Below, piece after piece: positions 33,472 to 41,102 of a stretch of 64,000 bases of DNA. Within the stretch, counting starts at the first letter, position 1; each line of letters opens with the position of its first letter. The DNA is from Dyella sp. BiH032 (GTDB lineage Bacteria; Pseudomonadota; Gammaproteobacteria; Xanthomonadales; Rhodanobacteraceae), in assembly GCF_031954525.1 (NCBI RefSeq), contig NZ_CP134867.1, positions 1,302,001 through 1,366,000 on the forward strand. The letters are read 5' to 3'. Made by a program: the position numbers and the translations under genes. Below the pieces are notes generated by a model. It did no database searches. It was not told the origin of the DNA and saw only the letters and a list, made by a program, of their open reading frames with translations.

Positions 33472-34437
33472 ATGAGCACGAGTTCCACCTTCGCCCGCAC
33501 CGCCTTCGCTGCCGCCTTGCTGATCGCCGGCATGGCCGCCGCGCACGCCGCCGCCCCGATGGCCAAGACCAGTGCGCCGGGCTACTACCGCATGATGCTC
33601 GGTGACGTCGAAGTGACCGCGCTGTCCGACGGCACGCACGTCATGGACGCCAACGAGTTGCTGGATCCTGGCAAGGCGCAGACCATCCAGCAGTCGCTGA
33701 AGGCGGCCGACCTGCCGCCTGCCTATGAGTGGAGCTTCAACGGCTATCTGGTGAACACGGGCAGCAAACTGGTGCTGATCGACACCGGCGCCGGCAACTT
33801 CATGGGCAGCGATCTCGGCAAGCTGGCCGGCCGCATCAAGGCTGCCGGTTACTCACCCGAGCAGATCGACGAGATCTACCTCACCCATATGCACCTGGAC
33901 CACCTCGGCGGCCTGGTCGCCGCCGACGGCAAACCCGTGTTCCCTAACGCCACCGTGCGCGCCGGCAAGGCCGACGCGGACTTCTGGCTGAGCAAGGCGC
34001 AGCGCGACAAGGCACCGGCCGACGCACAGTCGTTCTTCGACATCGCGCAGAAGGCGCTGGGGCCGTACGTGAAGTCGGGCCATTTCAAGCCGATCGCCGC
34101 CGACGGCGAAGTGGTGCCGGGCATCCGCTCCATGAGCCTCAGCGGCCATACGCCGGGCCACACCGGCTATGTCATCGAGAGCAAGGGCCAGAAGCTGCTG
34201 GTGTGGGGCGACACGCTGCACGTGCAGGCGGTGCAGTTCGCGCATCCGGATGTGGTCATCAAGTTCGACAGCGACAGCGCTTCGGCGGAGAAGGTGCGCG
34301 AGCGCGTATTGGCGGACGCGGCGAAGAACGGCTATCTGGTGGCCGGTGCCCACGTCTCGTTTCCTGGCATCGGCCACGTGGCGACGGACGGTGCCGGCTA
34401 CCGCTGGCTCCCGGTGAGCTACGCGGAAATCCACTGA
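33472..34437 (+). CDS. Periplasmic metallo-beta-lactamase-fold hydrolase
   Basis: 321 residues. Signal peptide MSTSSTFARTAFAAALLIAG...HAAA, then an MBL domain with the zinc motif YLTHMHLDHLGG, a further ligand in SLSGHTPGHTGYV, and WGDTLHV (bridging Asp). The family includes lactonases, phosphodiesterases and some beta-lactamases; the sequence looks like generic MBL-fold hydrolases of the quinolone/lactonase type and a substrate cannot be fixed. AGGAA precedes the ATG. A strong bidirectional terminator follows. Confidence 0.88.
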   Translation: MSTSSTFARTAFAAALLIAGMAAAHAAAPMAKTSAPGYYRMMLGDVEVTALSDGTHVMDANELLDPGKAQTIQQSLKAADLPPAYEWSFNGYLVNTGSKLVLIDTGAGNFMGSDLGKLAGRIKAAGYSPEQIDEIYLTHMHLDHLGGLVAADGKPVFPNATVRAGKADADFWLSKAQRDKAPADAQSFFDIAQKALGPYVKSGHFKPIAADGEVVPGIRSMSLSGHTPGHTGYVIESKGQKLLVWGDTLHVQAVQFAHPDVVIKFDSDSASAEKVRERVLADAAKNGYLVAGAHVSFPGIGHVATDGAGYRWLPVSYAEIH

Positions 34438-34443
34438 GTACCC

Positions 34444-34470
34444 GAAAGGCCCGCGCGATGCGGGCCTTTC
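34444..34470. terminator. Bidirectional terminator between MBL and NlpC/P60 genes
   Basis: GAAAGGCCCGC (34444-34454) pairs with GCGGGCCTTTC (34460-34470). T-rich on the right for the plus strand and A-rich on the left for the minus strand, so it can serve both convergent genes. Confidence 0.85.
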
Positions 34471-34474
34471 CCTT

Positions 34475-35866
34475 TCAGGGGCGGATGCTGACCAGGCTCG
34501 TCATGGCATCGACATAGGAGAGCTTGTCGTCCACCAGCAGGGGCAGCAGCGGCGTGACCGAAACTTCGTTGGTCTTGGTCCAGCGCATCTTGCCCTCGCC
34601 ATCGCGGAACACCAGCCCGCCCACGTCCTGGATCACGTACGGCTCGCCGTCCACGCGGCCGAGGAACATCATGACGTGGCCGGGGATATAGATCAGATCG
34701 CCGACCTGCGCGTCGGCCAGCGCACGCAAGCGGGCCCCGTGGCTGTCGCCGGGCCCGAACAGGCGATGCTTCAATGCCGGGCTCTTGGCCTGGTCGCCGC
34801 TGTTGCGCGGCAGTTGTACGCCCATGCTGCGATACACGTCGGAGACGAAGCCGCTGCAGTCGCGGCCGTTGTAGAGGTGTCCCCAACCGTAGCGCTCGCC
34901 GAGGAACTTGAAGGCCTGGCGGATCAGGTTGGCGCGGGTCAGCGGCAGATAGTCCGGGGCGCTGTCCAGCTTGCGCTGGAGCAGGGCCGGTTGCAGCCGC
35001 AGCGAGCCGTCGGCCGCATGGGTGGGCAGCGACAGCGTCCAGGCTTCGTAAGGCCCTTGCCCGTTGACGGGCTGGTCCGGCGGAAGCTCGGCCAACGGAA
35101 GGCGCAGGCCCATGTCCAGCTGCGTTTCCGACACCTCCGGCGCCTCCGGCGTGTACACCGTGCGCAGCTTGTCGCCGGTGATCACGCGATACGGCGCCTT
35201 GGCGGCGTAAGCCAGCACTTCGTCGCGCGTGCCGGTGGCGATCGCGGACGCTTCCACCCAGGCGGCGTAGCGTGGACTCACCACGAAGAACCATGCGCCG
35301 TCCGTGCTGGTGTGCACGACGGCGACCGGATCGCCGGGGAACACCGTGCTTTCCTGGAACTGCTCGAAATCCTGCAGGCCCTTGCCGGGGAAGATGCGCA
35401 GGGCCGAGGGAAAGTTGCGCATCGACACGCGGCGCACGACCAGACCGTAGCGAGGCGTCACGCGCGACGGGATGGCATCCAGGGCCTGGTTGGCGACGAC
35501 GGCATCGATCGCCGTTTTCGGCACCGGCTGGTCGCGGGTATCGAACAAGGGCTTGGCCGGCAGCTTGCCGATCTTGCCGATCCACTGTTCGATCTGCGCC
35601 TTCGGCAATTCGGCGCCGAGCTTCGACAGGTCGTACATGTTCGGATCGCTGGCGAACAGACGCGCGTTCAGCGCCTCGATCGCGGCCTTGTCGAGGATCA
35701 CGCGGTCCGGCGTACCGGCGCGGGCGATCCAGTATTCGGGTGCCAGCATCGCATCGTTCGTGCCGATCACGCCCGACGGCGGAATGGGCAGCACGTCGCC
35801 GGCGAAGGCCGGCGCGCAGGCAAGGGCAAGCAGCAGCGCGCCGGCAACACGGGGAGCGAATCGCAT
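34475..35866 (-). CDS. Exported NlpC/P60 murein endopeptidase with SH3-type domains
   Basis: 463 residues. Signal peptide MRFAPRVAGALLLALACAPAFA, an N-terminal stabilising region, SH3-like repeats in the middle (VVHTSTDGAWFFVVSPRYAAWVE), and a C-terminal NlpC/P60 catalytic domain with Cys in YNGRDCSGFVSDVYRSMG and His in GDLIYIPGHVMMFLG. Expected to cleave D-gamma-Glu linked stem peptides in the periplasm, as in YkfC-like dipeptidyl peptidases. It begins 15 bp after the stop of membrane peptide 2, so both genes are on one sigma54 transcript. Confidence 0.9.
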   Translation of the reverse strand: MRFAPRVAGALLLALACAPAFAGDVLPIPPSGVIGTNDAMLAPEYWIARAGTPDRVILDKAAIEALNARLFASDPNMYDLSKLGAELPKAQIEQWIGKIGKLPAKPLFDTRDQPVPKTAIDAVVANQALDAIPSRVTPRYGLVVRRVSMRNFPSALRIFPGKGLQDFEQFQESTVFPGDPVAVVHTSTDGAWFFVVSPRYAAWVEASAIATGTRDEVLAYAAKAPYRVITGDKLRTVYTPEAPEVSETQLDMGLRLPLAELPPDQPVNGQGPYEAWTLSLPTHAADGSLRLQPALLQRKLDSAPDYLPLTRANLIRQAFKFLGERYGWGHLYNGRDCSGFVSDVYRSMGVQLPRNSGDQAKSPALKHRLFGPGDSHGARLRALADAQVGDLIYIPGHVMMFLGRVDGEPYVIQDVGGLVFRDGEGKMRWTKTNEVSVTPLLPLLVDDKLSYVDAMTSLVSIRP

Positions 35867-35881
35867 CGAAGGTGGCTCCGC

Positions 35882-36025
35882 TCAGCGGCTGGCGGTGGTG
35901 GCGGTGTTGGCGGCGACCGACTCGGGCGCGGAAGCGTGCGTGGTCAGCATGCCCCCCAGGACCAGGGCGCAGACCAGCAGGCCGGCGGCAAAGAAGCCTT
36001 GCAGCATCAGGGTCTCGAACTTCAT
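35882..36025 (-). CDS. 47-residue membrane peptide, sigma54 module copy 2
   Basis: Begins MKFETLMLQGFFAAGLLVCA and has the same length as copy 1; one membrane helix at residues 9-27 and a tail THASAPESV... The 65 bp from the sigma54 promoter to the ATG differ from copy 1 at only a handful of positions. AAGGAGAG precedes the ATG. It is followed 15 bp later by the NlpC/P60 gene. The pairing of each peptide with an exported hydrolase likely to act on the wall suggests an envelope-stress role, but this is inference. Confidence 0.87.
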   Translation of the reverse strand: MKFETLMLQGFFAAGLLVCALVLGGMLTTHASAPESVAANTATTASR

Positions 36026-36071
36026 GACATCTCTCCTTGCAGTAGTGATTGAGGCTTTCGAGAGAGATATC

Positions 36072-36087
36072 GCAAGGGGCGTGCCAA
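36072..36087 (-). promoter_or_regulatory. Sigma54 (RpoN) promoter of membrane peptide 2
   Basis: On the minus strand TTGGCACGCCCCTTGC, identical to the promoter of copy 1, with the flanking GATATCTC also conserved. Predicted transcription start about 36060. Confidence 0.9.
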
Positions 36088-36154
36088 CGATGGCGATGGC
36101 CTGCAAATGGCCGTCCAAAGCCATTTCTTCGAAGATGTCGCGTAGCGCGCCTCG

Positions 36155-36219
36155 TGTCCGCGGACAGATGGCGGAGGTGGCCGGACAGCGGGCCGGACAG
36201 CGCAGGCGGTGTCCGGACA
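36155..36219. promoter_or_regulatory. TGTCC/GGACA palindrome array upstream of membrane peptide 2
   Basis: Perfect palindrome TGTCCGCGGACA (36155-36166), half-sites GGACA at 36183 and 36195, and a second palindrome TGTCCGGACA (36210-36219). The first is centred ~100 bp upstream of the predicted start, the same as in copy 1. Confidence 0.75.
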
Positions 36220-36284
36220 AAGCCCACGCTGAACTTCGATCGGCACGGCCTTGCCTGCGCACGTGTCGATCACCCGGACCGGGG

Positions 36285-36797
36285 TCAATGTTCCTGAAGC
36301 GCCGTGGCCGGACGGTCGCCCCGCTTCCCGTTGCGCACCAGCGTGTACCAGCGCCATAGCACCAGCAGGCCGAGCGCACCCTGCGCGATGCCGGTCGCTT
36401 CGAAGACAACGTCGTGCGGCCATTCGTAGGTGGGGGGCGGGAACAGCATGTTCATGGTGCGTGTCGTGGCGCCGCCGAAGAACAGCACGTTCTTCAATAC
36501 GTGGTTGTAGAGACCTTCGAACAGCCCGATGCCGACGCCGGGCAGCAGCAGGTCGAGCAGGGCGAACGCGGCCATGGCCGTCCGGGCGGCCCGGCCTTCG
36601 GTTCGCCGGGCCAAGGATGCAGCGAGCATCAGCGCGACGGCGGCAACGACGGCGACGGGCACGACATGCCAGCGCCAGGGCGTGTCGAAAGCTAGTGCAC
36701 CGTATGCGTGATGCACGCTGGTAAGCGCCAGCAGCCACAGGGAAGGCCGCAGGGCGCGCGTCATCGAGTCGTTGGCCGAGAGACGCTCAGCGGTCAT
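36285..36797 (-). CDS. Four-helix integral membrane protein, unknown
   Basis: 170 residues from the ATG at 36797. Four hydrophobic segments: SLWLLALTSVHHAYGALAF, HVVPVAVVAAVALMLAASLA, TAMAAFALLDLLLPGVGIGL and VVFEATGIAQGALGLLVLW. I do not recognise the family. The start lies inside the end of the upstream peroxiredoxin-like gene (11-bp overlap), so the two are probably co-transcribed and coupled. Between its stop and the sigma54 promoter of membrane peptide 2 lies the GGACA array. Confidence 0.7.
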   Translation of the reverse strand: MTAERLSANDSMTRALRPSLWLLALTSVHHAYGALAFDTPWRWHVVPVAVVAAVALMLAASLARRTEGRAARTAMAAFALLDLLLPGVGIGLFEGLYNHVLKNVLFFGGATTRTMNMLFPPPTYEWPHDVVFEATGIAQGALGLLVLWRWYTLVRNGKRGDRPATALQEH

Positions 36798-37389
36798 GCG
36801 CCAGCTCCTGCAGGAACGCGCCCACCGTGGTCTTGGCGTGGCGCCCGCGAAAGCTTTCCGCGATCGCCAGCACCTCGTCCACCGACCATTGATCGTCCGC
36901 ATGCTCGCCGTATTTGCAGGCCAGCACCCGGCCGCAACGGCCGATCAGGAAATCCGCCGGCAGGCCCAGCGCGTCTTCGCCGGGCCGGCGGCCCGCGCCG
37001 AATGCGGACAGCCCGCGCGCGATGGCGCGCCAGGCGCGCGGATCGAGCACTGAGCGGAGCGAGCGTTCCACGCCGAATGCCCGATAGAGCGCCATGCCGG
37101 GGTCGGCGACGAGTGCGAACGGCAACCCCGACTGATGCTGCCGCAGCGTTTCTTCGCTGGAATGGAACACCGCGACCTCCAGGATGCCGGCGGCTTCCAG
37201 TTCGGCATGACGCTGCACGAAGGAGCGCAGATGCAGCTTGCAGACCGGGCAGCCGGCGAAGCGCCGGAACTGCAGGTGCACGACGCGGTGGACATCCGGC
37301 AGGGCGATGGACGCCCCATCCAGCGTGCGCAGCTCGCCCACCCGTGGGCGGTGTCCAGGCTGGAGACGATGGGGGTGAATTCGGGTCAT
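36787..37389 (-). CDS. Peroxiredoxin-like (AhpC-TSA2 type) redox protein
   Basis: 200 residues with a thioredoxin-like fold. The active-site region FRRFAGCPVCKLHLRSFVQRH has a CPVC pair in the position of the peroxidatic Cys of PRX-like2 proteins; PADFLIGRCGRVLACKYG resembles the beta-strand end of the fold. A thiol-based reductase or peroxidase in the cytosol is likely, with no signal peptide. Divergent from a TetR regulator, with palindromes between, so peroxide- or electrophile-linked control by that TetR is plausible. Start ATG at 37389 (MTRIHPHRLQ). Confidence 0.8.
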   Translation of the reverse strand: MTRIHPHRLQPGHRPRVGELRTLDGASIALPDVHRVVHLQFRRFAGCPVCKLHLRSFVQRHAELEAAGILEVAVFHSSEETLRQHQSGLPFALVADPGMALYRAFGVERSLRSVLDPRAWRAIARGLSAFGAGRRPGEDALGLPADFLIGRCGRVLACKYGEHADDQWSVDEVLAIAESFRGRHAKTTVGAFLQELAHDR

Positions 37390-37496
37390 GGACGCGTACC
37401 TCGATGTGGAACAACATGTCCGGTATCGGACGGACGTTCGGCAGCCGCGATGGTGGAAGGCGCGAACGGTTTCGCCCAGCACGAACCGGCGCGTGC

Positions 37497-37536
37497 TGTT
37501 CCGAACCGAACAAAGCGCCGCGCGTTGTTCGACAAC
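37497..37536. promoter_or_regulatory. Candidate TetR operators in the peroxiredoxin/TetR intergenic
   Basis: Two inverted repeats: TGTTCCGAACCGAACA (37497-37512) and GTTGTTCGACAAC (37524-37536), close to the TetR start. A third possible repeat is GTCCGGTATCGGAC at 37418-37431. Confidence 0.4.
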
Positions 37537-37550
37537 GGAGAGAAGACGCG

Positions 37551-38129
37551 ATGCCCGAACGCGAAGATCGGCGAGTGCGCCGCACCCAGCAGCGGCTGCA
37601 CGAGGCGTTGCTGGCACTGGTGCGGGAAGAAGGCTTCGAGAACCTGACGGTCCAGCGGATCATCGATCGCGCGGACGTCGGCCGCGCCACCTTCTACGCG
37701 CACTTCCAGAACAAGGAAGAACTGCTGCTCAGCGGCTTCGGCCCGCTGCGCGAACAACTGGTGCAGCGCCAGCGCGAGGCCCGCGCCCGTGCGCCCGGTC
37801 AGCCGCTGGCGTTCAGCCGCGCCTTGTTCGAGCACGCGGGTGCCCACCGCGAGGTGTTTCGCGTGATGGTCGGCAAGCGCAGCGGCGCCGCGGTGCTGCG
37901 GCAGTTGCAGATGCTCCTGATCGAACTGATGCGCGCGGAGGTGGTTGCGCAACCGCCCGCCGCCTCGCGCACCGCCCTCCGGCGCGGCGAGCCCGTGGCG
38001 CGTTTCCTCGCCGGCGCGTTCCAGGGCCTGCTCGCCTGGTGGCTGGAGGAACGCCCGGCCCTCAGCATCGACGAGATCGATGGCATGTTCCGGACGATGG
38101 CGTTGCCAGCGTTGCAGGCGGGCAAGTAA
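37551..38129 (+). CDS. TetR/AcrR-family transcriptional regulator
   Basis: 192 residues. The N-terminal helix-turn-helix is clear: RRTQQRLHEALLALVREEGF, then LTVQRIIDRADVGRATFYAHFQNKEELL. The C-terminal ligand domain is of the TetR_C type and not assignable. GGAGAGAAG precedes the ATG. It is divergent from the peroxiredoxin-like/membrane-protein pair, which is its likeliest target. Confidence 0.88.
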   Translation: MPEREDRRVRRTQQRLHEALLALVREEGFENLTVQRIIDRADVGRATFYAHFQNKEELLLSGFGPLREQLVQRQREARARAPGQPLAFSRALFEHAGAHREVFRVMVGKRSGAAVLRQLQMLLIELMRAEVVAQPPAASRTALRRGEPVARFLAGAFQGLLAWWLEERPALSIDEIDGMFRTMALPALQAGK

Positions 38130-38217
38130 GCAGGCTCTGGGATAATGCTCCGCCGCCGGTTGACCGCCGCGGTCGCCCACCCCGATTGCCACCCCGATTG
38201 CCCACCAAGGAAAGTCC

Positions 38218-38862
38218 ATGAGCCAGGAAGCCCAACAGCGCAAGGCCCGTTCGGAAGTCCGCCTCGAACGTGAGGCCGTGCCCATCAATCGGTATCTGCC
38301 GATGATCGAATCGGAAGCGGAGATCGAGGCACGCAGCAAGGAAGAGATCGCGCTTCGCGCCTTGTGCCTGTTGCTCGTCGCGGTGAAAGGCGAAGGCCTG
38401 GAGCAGGAGATCGTGGAGCGGATTGTCGAAGACTACGGCCTGGCGCCGCACTTCACGCCGAAAGAAACCGCCTTCGTCGCCCATCCCGCGCCATCCGAGC
38501 ACGACCGCATCCAGTTCTGCTGGCGCTACGAAGCCGCCTGGGTGCTGCTATGGGCACTGGGTTACGTCGATGCGCTGGGCAAGCCCACGCACATCTGCGA
38601 CGTCGGCTATGCGGTGGAGCAGATGAAAGAGCGCAGTACCGAGGCATTCATCGCGGACGCCAGCCTGCGCCCGCTGGCTGAGATCCTGGACGAAGCCGAC
38701 CTGATCTACCGCTACCATTGGGCGGTGGTCGATGCGCGGATCAAGCGGCAACCGGCGCCCGCGGAGCTGATGCCCGGCGTAGCGATGGAACGGCACTACG
38801 CGCTCAACTGGCTGACCCGGTACATGAATCAGGCCTGGGACGATATTTCGACGGATACTTGA
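38218..38862 (+). CDS. DUF4272 domain-containing protein
   Basis: 214 residues, soluble, no signal peptide. The body matches the DUF4272 pattern: RSKEEIALRALCLLLVAVKG, IQFCWRYEAAWVLLWALGYV, LRPLAEILDEADLIYRYHWAVVDAR and MERHYALNWLTRY. DUF4272 proteins have no defined function and are often linked to contact-dependent or phage-associated loci; nothing nearby supports that here. AAGGAAA precedes the ATG. Upstream at about 38176-38200 a 12-bp unit (CACCCCGATTGC) is duplicated in tandem. Confidence 0.82.
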   Translation: MSQEAQQRKARSEVRLEREAVPINRYLPMIESEAEIEARSKEEIALRALCLLLVAVKGEGLEQEIVERIVEDYGLAPHFTPKETAFVAHPAPSEHDRIQFCWRYEAAWVLLWALGYVDALGKPTHICDVGYAVEQMKERSTEAFIADASLRPLAEILDEADLIYRYHWAVVDARIKRQPAPAELMPGVAMERHYALNWLTRYMNQAWDDISTDT

Positions 38863-39032
38863 GTGCACCGGCGCCGGCCAGCCGTGGTTTGTGCGGCCCG
38901 CGCGTTGCCTTGCCGGGTTATCGCGTCGGGATTCGGTGGAGTTCAAGGAAGCTCGGTCGCGCGTTATCGTCGACCGCCGGCAATGCATTGCAGCGATCCG
39001 CGCGGAATTTCGCCGGCGATAGGGGAGACGAA

Positions 39033-39287
39033 ATGAGGGGCCTATCCAAGAGCTGGAGCCTCACAACCGCCATGCGGCTGGGCATCGTGCTATTCGTCGC
39101 CGGCTACCTGTGCGTGATGCAGCCATGGTCGGCGGGGGAGCGGCCGATGGGGCACTACCAGGTGGCGCTGGCCTTTCTGATGATGGCGGCGTTTCCGCGT
39201 GGGACGCGGTTGTTGGTGGCGGTCGGCGTAACGCTTGGCGTGCTCGTCCTGGCCATGGTGATCTTGAACGTGCTGGGGAACAGCTAG
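39033..39287 (+). CDS. Small two-helix membrane protein
   Basis: 84 residues: LGIVLFVAGYLCVMQPW and LLVAVGVTLGVLVLAMVILNVLG form two membrane segments around a polar loop. GGGGAGACG lies upstream of the ATG. No family recognised. The 3' half again favours G/T-ending codons. Confidence 0.65.
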   Translation: MRGLSKSWSLTTAMRLGIVLFVAGYLCVMQPWSAGERPMGHYQVALAFLMMAAFPRGTRLLVAVGVTLGVLVLAMVILNVLGNS

Positions 39288-39382
39288 GTGGCTTGGTGGC
39301 GCACGGTTCGAATAGCCGTAATGACGACGCCGTCGCCGGAGTCCCCTGACCATCGGCAGGAATTGCATGGGGACATGCCGGC

Positions 39383-40093
39383 ATGACCACCAAGATCGTC
39401 GTCTTCACCGGCGCCGGCGTCAGCGCCGAAAGCGGGCTGAAGACCTTCCGCGACATGGGCGGCCTGTGGCGGCAGTACGACATCGAGGACGTCGCTTCGC
39501 CCGCCGGCTGGCGGCGCGATCCGGAGGCGGTGCTGGCGTTCTACAACGAGCGGCGGCGTGCGGTGCTGGCGGCGGAGCCGAATGCGGCGCACCGTGCCAT
39601 CGCTTCGCTGGAAGAACGCTTCGACGTAACCGTCATTACGCAGAACGTGGACGACTTGCACGAACGTGCCGGTTCATCGCGCGTGATCCACGTGCATGGC
39701 GAAATTCTCAAGGCGCGCAGTACGGCGGATGCCAGCCTGGTCTACCCATGGCGCCAGCCGGACATCGCGTTGGGCGATTGCTGCGAGAAGGGCAGCCAGT
39801 TGCGGCCGGACATCGTGTGGTTCGGCGAGAGTGTGCGCTTCATGGACGAATGCCACGCGCTGGTGGGCGAAGCCAATCGCTTCCTGGTCGTGGGCACCTC
39901 GCTGACGGTGTTTCCGGCCGCAGGCCTGGTCGACAGCGCGCCGCGGCATGCCGACAAGCTGCTGGTATCGCCGGAACCGCAGGCGGTGCCGGATGGATTT
40001 CGCTTCGTGCGCGGAACGGCGGCATCGGTGCTGCCGCGGCTGGCGGATGACTGGCTCGCCGGCCGCGAGGCCGCAGGAGGGAAAACCCCATGA
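39383..40093 (+). CDS. NAD-dependent protein deacylase (sirtuin) without the zinc tetrad
   Basis: 236 residues. NAD-binding motif FTGAGVSAESGLKTFRD, TQNVDDLHERAG and the catalytic His in IHVHGE are all present, so deacylation of acyl-lysine with NAD is expected. The zinc site is incomplete: between HGE and the conserved IVWFGE the only cysteines are the adjacent pair in GDCCEKGSQLRPD, instead of the two CxxC pairs of classical sirtuins. A subgroup of bacterial sirtuins shares this, so it is probably a structural variant rather than decay. The stop overlaps the next ATG by 4 bp (ATGA). Confidence 0.88.
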   Translation: MTTKIVVFTGAGVSAESGLKTFRDMGGLWRQYDIEDVASPAGWRRDPEAVLAFYNERRRAVLAAEPNAAHRAIASLEERFDVTVITQNVDDLHERAGSSRVIHVHGEILKARSTADASLVYPWRQPDIALGDCCEKGSQLRPDIVWFGESVRFMDECHALVGEANRFLVVGTSLTVFPAAGLVDSAPRHADKLLVSPEPQAVPDGFRFVRGTAASVLPRLADDWLAGREAAGGKTP

Positions 40094-40437
40094 TGTACGC
40101 GCTGCTGTTCGCGGGCTTTGCCATCTGGTTCGTGTTCTCTGTGCATCCCGGCTCCCTGCTGGGCTTCGCCCTCACAGGAGGCGATTGGTTGCGGCTTCTG
40201 CGCGGGCTGCACGCCGAGGAAAAGCAGACGAAGGCAGGCCTGCGCTCGGCGGCCGCGCGGTCGCTCGCTGTCCAGTCGGTATTGGCCGGTCTCGGCTTGC
40301 TGGGCAGCTACGCGGCCGGCGTACATGGGAGGGGCGAAACCTTCGCGGTGCTGGCCGCGGTGCTCGGTGGCCTGGTCGCCGGCTACGTCAGCCTGCTCTG
40401 GATGACACGACCCAGGGGCGGCTACGGTTACGATTGA
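40090..40437 (+). CDS. Small membrane protein coupled to the sirtuin gene
   Basis: 115 residues with membrane segments MMYALLFAGFAIWFVFSV, LAVQSVLAGLGLLGSYAAGV and FAVLAAVLGGLVAGYVSLLW. No family recognised. Overlaps the sirtuin stop by 4 bp, so it is translated from the same message. Confidence 0.7.
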   Translation: MMYALLFAGFAIWFVFSVHPGSLLGFALTGGDWLRLLRGLHAEEKQTKAGLRSAAARSLAVQSVLAGLGLLGSYAAGVHGRGETFAVLAAVLGGLVAGYVSLLWMTRPRGGYGYD

Positions 40438-40498
40438 TCGCGCGGCGCCAAGGGGTAGTTCGGCACGCGCTGGTTGGCATGGCATGCAGGGGGCAAAC

Positions 40499-40984
40499 AT
40501 GAGCGACACCTTTTCGATCACGCCGAGCCGGGCGTTCCGGGACACTTATGGCGCGGTCATGCAACTGTGGCTGGCCAGGCCTTCCGCCTACGGCTGGATG
40601 CTGCTGATGGCGGTCATCGTGGGCGTCGCCTCGTCGGTGTCCGCGCCCTGGTGGTGCGGCCTGATCGCTGGCGGGGTCTGGCTCGTCGCGATGTGCCCGC
40701 TCCTGGTGGCCTTGCAGGCACGGAAGATCATGCAGGCCTTGAAACGCGAAGGCCCGTCGACGTTCACCTTCGATGCCGAGGCGGTGACCTGCCAGTCCCG
40801 GTCGATCCAGGCACGCGTGCTATGGACCGGCATGGCGAGGGTCTGGCTGACGGAAACGCGCTGTTTTCTGTACTTCACGCCGCGTTGCGCATGGTTCTTC
40901 CGGCGCTGCGATCTGAAGCCCGAGGGGGAGGCCATGGTGTTGGCCTTCGCCAAGGCGGCTGGGGTGAAGGTGGAAGGGGCTTGA
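40499..40984 (+). CDS. YcxB-like two-helix membrane protein
   Basis: 161 residues. Two membrane helices (YGWMLLMAVIVGVASSVSAP and CGLIAGGVWLVAMCPLLVAL) are followed by a C-terminal domain of the YcxB type (FTFDAEAVTCQSRSIQARVLWTGMARVWLTETRCFLYF, shown in outline). Family function unknown. AGGGGG lies before the ATG at 40499; an in-frame ATG at 40484 is less favoured. Confidence 0.72.
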   Translation: MSDTFSITPSRAFRDTYGAVMQLWLARPSAYGWMLLMAVIVGVASSVSAPWWCGLIAGGVWLVAMCPLLVALQARKIMQALKREGPSTFTFDAEAVTCQSRSIQARVLWTGMARVWLTETRCFLYFTPRCAWFFRRCDLKPEGEAMVLAFAKAAGVKVEGA

Positions 40985-41102
40985 GCGTGATACATGCGTG
41001 GGGCAGGAGGACACACAAGTAGAGCCATCGCTTGCGTAGTGTCCAAAGGCAGTGGCATCGCGATGCCGGTGCCGCGTAAGCATTCGAACAGGGGAAAGGA
41101 AA

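Noticed and set aside
33204..33605. 133-codon plus-strand frame with a good AAGGAG in front of GTG/ATG
   Set aside because: The product is low-complexity Arg/Pro-rich and runs over the MBL gene in another frame.
38170..38205. Tandem 12-bp duplication CACCCCGATTGC
   Set aside because: Only two units in a short spacer; probably slippage without function.
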